From Roseovarius sp. (GTDB lineage Bacteria > Pseudomonadota > Alphaproteobacteria > Rhodobacterales > Rhodobacteraceae): a DNA stretch of 33,797 nt. The stretch lies in the NCBI RefSeq assembly GCF_018066915.1, contig NZ_JAGPVV010000279.1, positions 1 to 33,797 on the forward strand, given 5' to 3'. Made by a program: the position numbers and the translations under genes. This document shows, piece after piece, positions 1 through 7,410 of this stretch (position 1 is the first letter of the stretch; each line of letters opens with the position of its first letter). The notes under the pieces were generated by a model. That model ran no database searches. It saw only the letters and a list, made by a program, of their open reading frames with translations, and had not been told where the DNA came from.

Positions 1-1
1 C

Positions 2-1675
2 TATCAGGAGACCGACGATCAGTTGCACGCCATCGAGGATGTGCTGAACGATTTGGGATCGGGCGCGCCGATGGATCGGTTGATCTGTGGCGATGTCGGC
101 TTTGGCAAGACCGAGGTGGCGATGCGCGCGGCCTTTGCCGCCGCAATGACCGGGTTGCAGGTGGCGGTGATCGCGCCGACCACATTGCTGGCGCGGCAGC
201 ATTATCAGGAGTTTGCCTCGCGGTTTCGCGGCTTTCCCATCAATGTGCGACCGCTGTCGCGCTTTGTGTCAAGCGGGGATGCGGCCAAGACGCGCGATGC
301 CATGGCGCGCGGTGAGGCGGATGTGGTGGTGGGCACCCATGCGCTCTTGGCCAAGGGGATACGGTTCAAGAATCTGGGGTTGCTGATCATCGACGAGGAA
401 CAGCGCTTTGGCGTGGCGCATAAGGAGCGGTTGAAGCAGTTACGCTCGGATGTGCATGTGCTGACGCTGACCGCGACGCCCATTCCGCGCACGCTGCAAC
501 TGTCGCTGTCGGGGGTGAGGGACCTGTCGATCATCAGCACGCCCCCCGTGGACCGCCTGTCGATCCGCACCTATGTGAGCGAGTTTGACAGTGTGACCGT
601 GCGCGAGGCGCTCTTGCGCGAGCATTATCGCGGCGGGCAGTCGTTTTATGTGGTGCCACGCATCAGCGATCTGCCCGAGATTGAGGATTTCCTGAAAACG
701 CAGGTGCCGGAAGTGACCTATGTCATCGCCCATGGGCAGATGGCGGCGGGGGAACTCGACGACCGGATGAACGCGTTTTACGATGGCAAATACGATGTGC
801 TGCTGGCGACGACGATTGTCGAATCGGGGCTGGATATTCCCACCGCAAACACGATGATCATCCACCGCGCCGATATGTTTGGCCTCAGCCAGCTTTATCA
901 GATCCGGGGGCGCGTTGGCCGCTCCAAGACGCGCGCCTATGCGTATCTCACGACCAAGCCGCGCGTGCCGCTGACGCCGGGTGCAGAAAAGCGGCTGCGG
1001 GTGCTGGGCAGTCTCGACACATTGGGGGCGGGTTTCACGCTGGCAAGCCAAGACCTCGATATTCGCGGGGCGGGCAATCTGCTGGGCGAGGAACAGTCTG
1101 GGCAGATGCGCGATGTGGGCTATGAGCTCTATCAATCCATGCTGGAAGAGGCGATTGCCAAGATCAGATCGGGCCAGATGGAGGGGCTGTCGGAGGCCGA
1201 TGAGCAGTGGGCACCACAGATCAATCTGGGCGTGCCGGTGCTGATCCCCGAGGACTATGTGCCCGATCTCGACGTGCGTCTGGGGCTTTATCGCCGCCTG
1301 AGCGGGTTGGAAACCAAGGTGGAGTTGGAAGGCTTTGCCGCCGAGTTGATCGACCGCTTCGGCAAGCTGCCGCGAGAAGTGAACATGCTGATGCTGGTGG
1401 TGCGGATCAAGGCGATGTGCAAGCGGGCAGGCATTGCCAAGCTCGATGGCGGGCCGAAAGGAGCCACGATCCAGTTTCACAACGATAAATTCGCCTCGCC
1501 GCAGGGGTTGGTGGAGTTCATCACCAATGAGCGGGGGCTGGCCAAGGTGCGCGACAACAAGATTGTGGTGCGCCGCGATTGGGCGGGCGAGAGCGACCGG
1601 ATCAAGGGCGCCTTTGGCATTGCCCGCGATCTGGCGGAGAAGGTCGTGGCCGAGGCCAAGCGCGCGAAGGGGTAA
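2..1675 (+). CDS. mfd: Transcription-repair coupling factor Mfd, C-terminal part (5' end outside window)
   Basis: Mfd is a DNA translocase that removes RNA polymerase stalled at lesions and recruits UvrA for excision repair. The frame is open from base 2 with no start, so only about the last 557 residues of a protein that is near 1,150 residues in E. coli are present. The superfamily 2 helicase motifs are in order: Walker A GDVGFGKTE (fragment residues 30-38), the Walker B variant DEEQRFG, TATPIPRTL (motif III), and QIRGRVGRS (motif VI). The LGAGFTLASQDLDIRGAGNLLG stretch follows, in pieces typical of the RecG/Mfd branch, and the last roughly 150 residues form the TRCF C-terminal domain. The gene ends TAA and is followed 10 bases later by a GC hairpin and a repeated intergenic tail. 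Identification is secure; only the missing N-terminus limits it. Confidence 0.97.
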   Translation, partial: YQETDDQLHAIEDVLNDLGSGAPMDRLICGDVGFGKTEVAMRAAFAAAMTGLQVAVIAPTTLLARQHYQEFASRFRGFPINVRPLSRFVSSGDAAKTRDAMARGEADVVVGTHALLAKGIRFKNLGLLIIDEEQRFGVAHKERLKQLRSDVHVLTLTATPIPRTLQLSLSGVRDLSIISTPPVDRLSIRTYVSEFDSVTVREALLREHYRGGQSFYVVPRISDLPEIEDFLKTQVPEVTYVIAHGQMAAGELDDRMNAFYDGKYDVLLATTIVESGLDIPTANTMIIHRADMFGLSQLYQIRGRVGRSKTRAYAYLTTKPRVPLTPGAEKRLRVLGSLDTLGAGFTLASQDLDIRGAGNLLGEEQSGQMRDVGYELYQSMLEEAIAKIRSGQMEGLSEADEQWAPQINLGVPVLIPEDYVPDLDVRLGLYRRLSGLETKVELEGFAAELIDRFGKLPREVNMLMLVVRIKAMCKRAGIAKLDGGPKGATIQFHNDKFASPQGLVEFITNERGLAKVRDNKIVVRRDWAGESDRIKGAFGIARDLAEKVVAEAKRAKG

Positions 1676-1684
1676 GGGCGGGGA

Positions 1685-1750
1685 GGGGGCGCTGCCCCCG
1701 TCCTGGACACGGTCCGGGACTCCCCCGAGGTATTTGCGGCCAGATGAAGC
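1685..1750 (+). repeat. Intergenic hairpin-plus-tail element, copy 1
   Basis: Ten bases after the mfd stop lies a perfect 6-bp stem (GGGGGC / GCCCCC, loop GCT, 1685-1699). After a short GTCC/GGAC-rich spacer comes the tail CTCCCCCGAGGTATTT then CCAGATGAAG (1720-1749). The same arrangement occurs on the minus strand at 20011-20073, again just after a stop codon, and the tail alone recurs at 27731-27760. The hairpin could act as a transcript 3' end for mfd although there is no classic T-tract. I recall similar intergenic sequences in Rhodobacterales genomes but cannot check this here. Confidence 0.7.
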
Positions 1751-1770
1751 TGCGGGCGTTTGACCCGCGA

Positions 1771-2664
1771 TCAGCCTGCGATGGACGCGCGGTAGATGTC
1801 GTCGATGGATTTCGCGATGGTGGCGTTGAATTCGGCGTCCGATTGCTGGGCCGAGAGACCTTCGGTCAGGGCGCGGCTAAAGCTGGCGATGACACCGCGA
1901 TTTTGCGCCAGACGCGCGTTGGCTTCATCCCGGCTATAGCCGCCCGAGAGCGCCACGACGCGCAGCACGCGGGGGTGATTGACGAGGCTTTCGTAGAGGT
2001 TCGGGGTTTCGGGCAGGGTGAGTTTGAGCATCACCTCCTGATCCTCGGGCAGCAGGTCAAGCTGGGCGAGGATGGCGGCGCGCAGGAGGGTTTCGGCCTC
2101 GGCCTTGTCGTGGATCGAAATGGTCACTTCGGGTTCGATGATCGGAACGAGACCGTGACCGAGAATCTGCTGGCCGACCTCGAATTGCTGGGCCACGACG
2201 GCCTCGATGCCCGATGGGTTGGCGGCGTCGATGACCGAGCGCATCTTGGTGCCGAAAACGCCCGCCTTGGCGGCGCGTTCCAAGAGCGGATCGAGATCGG
2301 GCATGGCCTTCATCAGTTTGACGCCATCGGTGTCATTGGCCAGCCCCTTGTCGACCTTTAGGAACGGGACCACGCCGCGATCTTGCCAGAGGAAGGCGGG
2401 CGAGGGTTTGCCGCCGATGTCGCGGTCCATGGTCATCTCGAAGAGGATGGCCCCCAGCACCTTGTCGCCGGTAAAGGCCGGGGCCTGCGCGATGCGGGCG
2501 CGCATGGCATGGATGAGATCGAACATTTCGGCCTCGGAGGAATATTCGTTTTCCTCGACCCCGTAGAGGCGCAGCGCCTTGGGGGTGGAGCCGCCCGACT
2601 GGTCGAGGGCGGCGATAAAGCCCTGTCCTGCGCGGAGTTTGTTGGCCTGTTCGGTCTTGCTCAT
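1771..2664 (-). CDS. fda: Class I fructose-bisphosphate aldolase
   Basis: Cleaves or forms fructose 1,6-bisphosphate (dihydroxyacetone phosphate plus glyceraldehyde 3-phosphate) in the cytoplasm. The 297-residue protein has the length of the short bacterial class I aldolases of the Staphylococcus Fda type. It shows ALDQSGGSTPKAL near residues 19-31, LFEMTMDRDI near 74-83, IEPEVTI near 176-182, and VMLKLTLPE with Lys214 as the expected Schiff-base lysine, then ALSGGYSRDEAN. Start ATG at 2664 is preceded by AAGGGTG; an open frame continues upstream to 2967 but has no family similarity and runs into pgk. It lies 91 bases downstream of pgk on the same strand, so the two probably share a transcript. 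Class I chemistry (no metal) is inferred from the family. The gene symbol is the commonly used one for this type; the enzyme identity is more certain than the symbol. Confidence 0.92.
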   Translation of the reverse strand: MSKTEQANKLRAGQGFIAALDQSGGSTPKALRLYGVEENEYSSEAEMFDLIHAMRARIAQAPAFTGDKVLGAILFEMTMDRDIGGKPSPAFLWQDRGVVPFLKVDKGLANDTDGVKLMKAMPDLDPLLERAAKAGVFGTKMRSVIDAANPSGIEAVVAQQFEVGQQILGHGLVPIIEPEVTISIHDKAEAETLLRAAILAQLDLLPEDQEVMLKLTLPETPNLYESLVNHPRVLRVVALSGGYSRDEANARLAQNRGVIASFSRALTEGLSAQQSDAEFNATIAKSIDDIYRASIAG

Positions 2665-2695
2665 TTGGGACACCCTTGAAGGACTACACGGTTTC

Positions 2696-2718
2696 GCGCC
2701 CTCATAGGCGAGGGGCGC
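2696..2718 (-). other. Stem-loop between pgk and the aldolase gene
   Basis: In the 91-base pgk-aldolase gap, GCGCCCTC (2696-2703) pairs with GAGGGGCGC (2710-2718) around a 6-base loop with one bulged base. No T-tract follows on either strand. It could be a partial attenuator or an RNA processing/stability element that sets unequal expression of the two genes. This reading is inference only. Confidence 0.4.
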
Positions 2719-2755
2719 GGGCCTTGCAATCGTGGTGGCGCTAACAGGCGGGGTC

Positions 2756-3940
2756 TCAGGCCTTGAGTGCTGCAACGCCAGGCAGATCCTTGCCTTCCAT
2801 CCATTCGAGGAAAGCACCGCCTGCGGTCGAGATATAGGTGAAATCCTCGGCGGCACCGGATTTGTTGAGCGCGGCCACGGTATCGCCACCGCCTGCGACG
2901 GAGATGAGCTTGCCCGCGCGGCTGAGGCTCGCGGCGTGAGAGGCGGCGGCGTTGGTGGCGGTGTCAAAAGGGGCTATTTCAAACGCGCCAAGCGGGCCGT
3001 TCCAGATCAGCGTCTTGGCGGCATCGAGCGTGGCGATGATGCGCGCCACGGCCTGCGGTCCTGCGTCAAGGATCATGGCGTCGGGCGGGCAGGCATGGGC
3101 ACCCACCACCTCATGCGGGGCACCGGCGGCGAAGTCGCGGGCGACGACGACATCGGCGGGAAGCAGGATCTTGCAGCCTGCGGCTCCCGCCTTGAGCATG
3201 ATCTCGCGGGCGGTATCGGTCATGTCATGTTCGCAGAGCGATTTGCCCACTTCGAGCCCCATGGCGGCAAGGAAGGTGTTGGCCATGCCGCCGCCGATGA
3301 TGAGGCTGTCCACGCGTGCCACGAGATTGCCCAAGAGGTCGAGCTTGGTCGAGACTTTGGCCCCGCCGACAACGGCCACAACCGGGCGTTTGGGGGTGCC
3401 AAGCGCCGCCTCGAGCGCCTGCAATTCGGCCTGCATCAGGCGGCCAGCGCAAGAGGGCAGGTGGTGCGCCAAGCCTGTCGTCGAGGCATGGGCGCGGTGG
3501 GCGGCGGAAAAGGCATCGTTGCAATAGACATCGCCAAGCTGGGCAAGGCGCGCGGCAAAGGCGGGATCATTCGCCTCTTCGCCGGGGTGAAAGCGGATGT
3601 TTTCAAGGAGCAGCACGTCAGAGGCCAGCGCCTCGTCGGTCAGGTTTTCGGCCCCCTCCAGCGTTTCGATCAGCCGCACCTTGTGGCCCAAGGCGGCCTC
3701 GAGCGCGGGCACGGTCACGCGCAGCGACATGTCCAGCACGACCTTGCCCTTGGGACGTCCGAAATGGGCCAGAAGGATGGGCCGCCCGCCCTTGGCGAGA
3801 ATATCGAGGACGGTGGGCGCGATACGGTCGATCCGGGTGGCGTCGGTCACGAGGCCGTTCTCGACCGGCACGTTGATATCGACCCGCACCAGCACGCGCT
3901 TGCCGGTCAGATCCATGTCGTCAAGGGTTTTCCAGCTCAT
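2756..3940 (-). CDS. pgk: Phosphoglycerate kinase
   Basis: Transfers phosphate between 1,3-bisphosphoglycerate and ADP in glycolysis/gluconeogenesis. At 394 residues it is full length for a bacterial Pgk. The substrate-binding N-domain has RVDINVP (19-25) and AHFGRPKG (58-65). The nucleotide-binding C-domain has GGAKVSTK (192-199), GGGMANTF (216-223), WNGPLGAFE (313-321) and [10 protein letters not shown] (349-358). The start ATG at 3940 opens directly with the conserved [21 protein letters not shown] region. It is divergent from the cyclophilin gene at 4068, and the 127-base gap between them must carry both promoters. The aldolase gene follows on the same strand. Confidence 0.98.
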   Translation of the reverse strand: MSWKTLDDMDLTGKRVLVRVDINVPVENGLVTDATRIDRIAPTVLDILAKGGRPILLAHFGRPKGKVVLDMSLRVTVPALEAALGHKVRLIETLEGAENLTDEALASDVLLLENIRFHPGEEANDPAFAARLAQLGDVYCNDAFSAAHRAHASTTGLAHHLPSCAGRLMQAELQALEAALGTPKRPVVAVVGGAKVSTKLDLLGNLVARVDSLIIGGGMANTFLAAMGLEVGKSLCEHDMTDTAREIMLKAGAAGCKILLPADVVVARDFAAGAPHEVVGAHACPPDAMILDAGPQAVARIIATLDAAKTLIWNGPLGAFEIAPFDTATNAAASHAASLSRAGKLISVAGGGDTVAALNKSGAAEDFTYISTAGGAFLEWMEGKDLPGVAALKA

Positions 3941-3971
3941 GCCTCAGGCCTCCAGAAATATGGTCGCGCCT

Positions 3972-4000
3972 CTATTGGCGCGGGTCTTTGCCAGCGTCAA
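3972..4000 (-). promoter_or_regulatory. Candidate sigma-70-type promoter for pgk
   Basis: Reading the minus strand, TTGACG (4000-3995) is followed 17 bases later by CAATAG (3977-3972), about 30 bases before the pgk ATG. The -35 is a good match and the -10 a weak one. It is proposed from spacing and position in a divergent intergenic region, with no other support. Confidence 0.35.
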
Positions 4001-4009
4001 CCTCTGTGC

Positions 4010-4039
4010 TTGGCAATCGCGCGGGAACCGCCTAGGTAT
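4010..4039 (+). promoter_or_regulatory. Candidate promoter for the cyclophilin operon
   Basis: TTGGCA (4010-4015), a 17-base spacer and TAGGTA (4033-4038) sit about 30 bases before the first cyclophilin start. The shared divergent region makes a promoter here necessary; the exact boxes are tentative. Confidence 0.35.
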
Positions 4040-4067
4040 CGGGGCATATTTTATCAAGGAGAGCCTC

Positions 4068-4574
4068 ATGGCCGAGATCAAGGACCCCGAAAACACCATT
4101 CTGATGGAGCTGAAAGGTGGCACTGTCACCATCGAGCTATTGCCCGCCATCGCGCCGGGCCATTGCGAACGGATGAAGGAACTGGCCCGCGCCGGGCACT
4201 ATGACAACGTGGTCTTTCACCGTGTGATCGACGGGTTCATGGCGCAGACTGGCGATGTGCAGCATGGCAATATGGAAAAGGATTACCAGCCGCGCAGGGC
4301 CGGAACAGGGGGCAGCGATCTGCCCGATCTCAAGGCCGAGTTTTCCAAGATCCCGCATGATCGCGGCACGCTGGGGGCGGCGCGCAGCCAGAGCCCGAAT
4401 TCGGCCAACAGCCAGTTCTTCATCAACTTCAGCGACAACCATTTCCTGAATGGGCAATACACGGTCTATGGCCGCGTGATCGCGGGGATGGAGCATGTCG
4501 ATGCCATCACGCGCGGCGAGCCGCCCGTGAACCCGGACCGGATGATCAGCGTCAAGGTGGCCGCAGATGTATAA
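4068..4574 (+). CDS. Peptidyl-prolyl cis-trans isomerase, cyclophilin type, cytoplasmic
   Basis: Catalyses cis-trans isomerisation of Xaa-Pro bonds during protein folding. The 168-residue protein is essentially one cyclophilin domain: VFHRVIDGFMAQTGD (49-63) carries the expected catalytic Arg52 and Gln60, and NSANSQFFINF (111-121) is the hydrophobic pocket. Leu127 lies where animal cyclophilins have the cyclosporin-contacting Trp, as is usual in bacteria. No signal peptide is visible, so it should be cytoplasmic. The start ATG at 4068 is preceded by a strong AAGGAGA site; an upstream open extension in this frame is only the shadow of pgk. Its stop overlaps the start of the second cyclophilin gene by 8 bases (ATGTATAA), which suggests translational coupling. 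Confidence 0.95.
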   Translation: MAEIKDPENTILMELKGGTVTIELLPAIAPGHCERMKELARAGHYDNVVFHRVIDGFMAQTGDVQHGNMEKDYQPRRAGTGGSDLPDLKAEFSKIPHDRGTLGAARSQSPNSANSQFFINFSDNHFLNGQYTVYGRVIAGMEHVDAITRGEPPVNPDRMISVKVAADV

Positions 4575-5115
4575 AACCGCATTTGTATTGAGCCTGCTGG
4601 CGGGGCCGGCGCTGGCGACGGGGCTGGAAATCGAGATTGCGGGTGAGGCCAATGGCACCGTCAAGATCGACCTCTACGAGGATATTGCGCCGGGGCATGT
4701 GGAACAGATCACCGCGCTGGCCGCTGAAGGGGCCTATGACGGGGTTGTGTTTCACCGGGTGATCGAAGGCTTCATGGCGCAGACCGGCGACGTGGAGTTT
4801 GGCAAGCTCGAAGGCGGCGACATGGCGCGCGCCGGTATGGGCGGCAGTGCCCGGCCCGACCTCAAGGCTGAATTCTCGGACGAGCGGTTTTTGCGCGGTG
4901 TGGTCGGCATGGCGCGCAGCCAAGACCCTGACAGCGGCAACAGCCAGTTCTTTATCATGTTCGATGCGGGCGAGTTCCTGAACGGGCAATATACCGTAGT
5001 CGGCCAAGTCACCGAGGGCATGGAAATCGTGGACGCGATCAAGCGCGGCAACGGGCCGAACGGGGCCGTGATCGGCCAACCGGATGTGATGGCTAAGGTC
5101 ACTGTGACCGAATAA
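4567..5115 (+). CDS. Peptidyl-prolyl cis-trans isomerase, cyclophilin type, exported
   Basis: A second cyclophilin (182 residues), clearly a paralogue of the preceding one. It begins with a signal peptide (MYKTAFVLSLLAGPALA, likely cleaved after residue 17), so it should work in the periplasm. The catalytic motif VFHRVIEGFMAQTGD (61-75) and SGNSQFFIMF (123-132) are intact. The start ATG overlaps the 3' end of the upstream cyclophilin gene by 8 bases with no room for its own promoter. The pair therefore gives a cytoplasmic and a periplasmic isomerase from one transcript. The DUF4336-like gene starts 2 bases after its stop. Confidence 0.94.
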   Translation: MYKTAFVLSLLAGPALATGLEIEIAGEANGTVKIDLYEDIAPGHVEQITALAAEGAYDGVVFHRVIEGFMAQTGDVEFGKLEGGDMARAGMGGSARPDLKAEFSDERFLRGVVGMARSQDPDSGNSQFFIMFDAGEFLNGQYTVVGQVTEGMEIVDAIKRGNGPNGAVIGQPDVMAKVTVTE

Positions 5116-5117
5116 GC

Positions 5118-5819
5118 ATGAGGGCTGCTGCCACACTCACCCCGGAGCCTCTGGCCCAAGGGGTTTGGGGGGTGGAGGGCGGCTCTGTGCCTTGGCGCGG
5201 CGGCGTTGCGATGCCGCTGCGCACCGTTGTGATTGAGTTGCCTTCTGGCGAATTATGGGTGCATGCGCCGGGTCTTTTGACCCAAGATTTGCGCGATTGG
5301 TTGGAGGAGCGCGGGCGGGTGGCGCATCTGGTTCTGCCATACGCGCCGGACCTGCCGCATCTGACCGATTGGCAAGCGGCCTATCCGGCGGCGCGGGTCT
5401 GGCGCGGGGCCGAGGTCAAAACCGCCGCATGGTGTCAGCAGATCAAGCCGCTGGTGTTGGAAGGGGCCGAGACCGAGGTGGTGTTCCTGCATCAGGCCAG
5501 CCGCTCCGCCATTCTCTCACGGCTTATTATCGCGGTGGAGACTGCGCCCTTGGCGGTCTGGATGCGCCCGTTGATTTGGCTTGCCGGGATTGATGAGAGC
5601 GACGGCAAGCCGCCCTTGGGATTGGCGGGGCGTCTGGGGGGGCGCAAGGCGGTCGGTGATCTGGTGGAGCAGATGCTCGACTGGGGGCCGGAGCGGCTGA
5701 TCCTGACGCATGGGCGGTGTTATATGCGCGATGCCAGTGGCGAGGTGAAACGCGCCATGCGTCGCCTGATGCGGGACCGTCTGTGGGACCGGGCGCTGAA
5801 CGAGGCGCGGCGCGGCTGA
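5118..5819 (+). CDS. DUF4336-like protein (metallo-beta-lactamase-like fold suspected)
   Basis: A 233-residue protein with the pattern of DUF4336: an opening LAQGVWGVEGG, then PLRTVVIELPSGELWVHAPG, a region on the height of HLVLPYAPDLPHLTDW, and YPAARVWRGAEV. Later comes FLHQASRSAILS and a C-terminal LILTHGRCYMR. Many family members have a PN-x-x-HH motif after the third strand; here that place reads LPYAPDLPHL, so any metal-binding site may be altered. No signal peptide or membrane span. The start ATG lies 2 bases after the exported cyclophilin stop, so it is probably the third gene of that operon. Function unknown; family assignment rests on remembered motif order and is moderately sure. 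Confidence 0.7.
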   Translation: MRAAATLTPEPLAQGVWGVEGGSVPWRGGVAMPLRTVVIELPSGELWVHAPGLLTQDLRDWLEERGRVAHLVLPYAPDLPHLTDWQAAYPAARVWRGAEVKTAAWCQQIKPLVLEGAETEVVFLHQASRSAILSRLIIAVETAPLAVWMRPLIWLAGIDESDGKPPLGLAGRLGGRKAVGDLVEQMLDWGPERLILTHGRCYMRDASGEVKRAMRRLMRDRLWDRALNEARRG

Positions 5820-5908
5820 CGCCGGGTCACAATCGCGTGGGGTGGGCTGGTTTCACGCCCCGGCGGCCTGCATCTTGGGGCATGATGCACGCCATGACAG
5901 GAGCCGCC

Positions 5909-6874
5909 ATGCCCCGTTTCCTTGCCCTGCTGACATCCCTGATGCTGATTGCCTCGCTCGCCCATGCCGATCCCCGGTCGTGGCGGGTGGAATGGCCCGA
6001 CACGAATTTCGACAAGACCACCGTGCCTGACTGGTCCGAAATCCTGTCGGGCGGGCCGCCCAAGGATGGTATACCTGCCATTACCGGGCCGAAATATCGC
6101 AAGGCCTCGTCTGAGCGGCGGATTGCGGGCACAGAACCGGTGATCACGCTGGAAATCCCCGGCACTCAGGCCCGCGCCTATCCGATCCGATACCTGACCT
6201 GGCATGAGATCGTGAATGACACGGTGGGGGGCGTGCCAGTGGCGGTCACATTCTGCCCCTTGTGCAATTCCGGCATGACATTCGACCGGCGCACGGCGCG
6301 GGGGGTGCTGACATTTGGGGTGTCGGGCAAGCTGCGCCATTCGGATATGGTGATGTATGACCGCGAAACCCAAAGCTGGTGGCAGCAGGCGATTGGCGAG
6401 GCGATTGTGGGCGATCTGACGGGCACCAAGCTGAAGCAGATGCCAAGCTGGATGGAAAGCTGGGATCAGTTTCGCGCGCGCAATCCGGACGGGTTGGTGA
6501 TGGAGGAACCGGAGTACAATCGCTCTTATGGGCGCAACCCCTATCAGGGCTATGATACATCGGCGCGGCCGTTTCTGTATAATGGCGAGGACCCGCCGCA
6601 TGGTATTCCGCCGCTGGAGCGCGTGGTGCGGGTGGGCGACCGCGCCTGGCCCTTGACGCGGGTGCGCGCCGAAGGGGGTGTGACGGAGGCAGGGGTGAGC
6701 ATCTCGTGGGAGGCCGGGCAAGCCTCGGCGCTGGATCACGGGACCATTGCCAAAGGGCGCGACGTGGGCACGGTGCGGGTGCGCGACGGGCAGGGGCGCG
6801 ATGTGCCGCATGATGTGATGTTCGCCTTTGCGTTTCATGCGTTCTGGCCCAAGGGGGTGTGGATGGTAAGGTGA
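5909..6874 (+). CDS. Exported DUF3179 domain protein
   Basis: A 321-residue exported protein of unknown function. A signal peptide (MPRFLALLTSLMLIASLAHA, cut after residue 20) precedes the DUF3179 domain. That domain is recognised by PAITGPKYR (56-64), YPIRYLTWHEIVND (91-104) and the signature VTFCPLCNSGMTFDRR with Cys116 and Cys119. The C-terminus ends FAFHAFWPKGVWMVR. The CxxC could bind metal or form a redox-active disulfide in the periplasm, but this is inference. In-frame ATGs exist at 5882, 5885 and 5894; 5909 is chosen because AGGAG lies 5 bases upstream and the signal peptide then starts normally. It stands 89 bases after the DUF4336-like gene and may be a separate unit. Confidence 0.85.
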   Translation: MPRFLALLTSLMLIASLAHADPRSWRVEWPDTNFDKTTVPDWSEILSGGPPKDGIPAITGPKYRKASSERRIAGTEPVITLEIPGTQARAYPIRYLTWHEIVNDTVGGVPVAVTFCPLCNSGMTFDRRTARGVLTFGVSGKLRHSDMVMYDRETQSWWQQAIGEAIVGDLTGTKLKQMPSWMESWDQFRARNPDGLVMEEPEYNRSYGRNPYQGYDTSARPFLYNGEDPPHGIPPLERVVRVGDRAWPLTRVRAEGGVTEAGVSISWEAGQASALDHGTIAKGRDVGTVRVRDGQGRDVPHDVMFAFAFHAFWPKGVWMVR

Positions 6875-7410
6875 AGGGGATTGCGTGATCCGCTGAGATG
6901 CCGCGCGGTCGCTGGGCCGGGGACTAGCGAAGCAACAGTTGTGGCTGCCACTTTATGCCAGCAAAGTCCTTGTGACATCTCAGTGAGGCGCTCCCTCTCA
7001 CAATCGCTAGGCCGCGGGACGGCCGAGCGATCCGCGCGGCACCTTCGGTGCTATCCGCGCGGGGGGGCATTGCGGGCATGAGGTCCTCGGGTCGAGCCCG
7101 AGGATGACAGAGGCAACACGCCCGAGGAGTGCGGGGCAAAACGGGACGCTGCGCTTGACTTCTGCGCGTGGGGCCTCCATATGGCACTCAACCGACGTTT
7201 CCTGCCGCGTGAGCAGCACTGCCCAACAGGGCGTATCTTATGAAATGTCGCGGATGATCCCAAAATCACGCGTGGGGCCAAACACCTGTCAGAGTGCAGG
7301 GGGCATGCGGCCCTTTGGCTGCTGGTTGGTGCAACCACGACGACCGGGCGGTGGGTATCACCGCCTGTGACGGGCTGCGGGATGTCCTCGCGCCCCTGAA
7401 AGGATACGAC
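6875..7410 (+). other. Non-coding region with several inverted repeats, including the helicase leader
   Basis: No open frame here has a convincing start, composition or family resemblance. Visible structures include ccgcgcgg (7032-7039) repeated as its own complement at 7055-7062, enclosing GCACC-TTC-GGTGC (7039-7051). An 8-bp perfect stem TCCTCGGG/CCCGAGGA lies at 7084-7104, with smaller hairpins at 7324-7336 (GGTTG/CAACC) and 7347-7365 (GGCGGTG/CACCGCC). The last two lie in what would be the 5' leader of the helicase. The 7084-7104 palindrome resembles dispersed intergenic palindromes of alphaproteobacteria. A small RNA is possible but not shown. Confidence 0.5.
7155..7183 (+). promoter_or_regulatory. 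Candidate promoter for the DEAD-box helicase
   Basis: TTGACT (7155-7160), 17-base spacer, CATATG (7178-7183). If used, transcription would begin near 7190 and leave a leader of about 220 bases before the TTG start at 7411. The -35 is strong, the -10 is weak. Confidence 0.35.

Noticed and set aside
6881-7370. Short open frames on both strands in the 6875-7410 gap
   Set aside because: They overlap each other and the inverted repeats, lack good start signals and have Arg/Ser/Pro-rich products without family features.
7294-7410. N-terminal extension of the DEAD-box helicase from an ATG at 7294
   Set aside because: The extra residues have no similarity to the family, and the TTG at 7411 has a well-placed ribosome-binding site at the family start.
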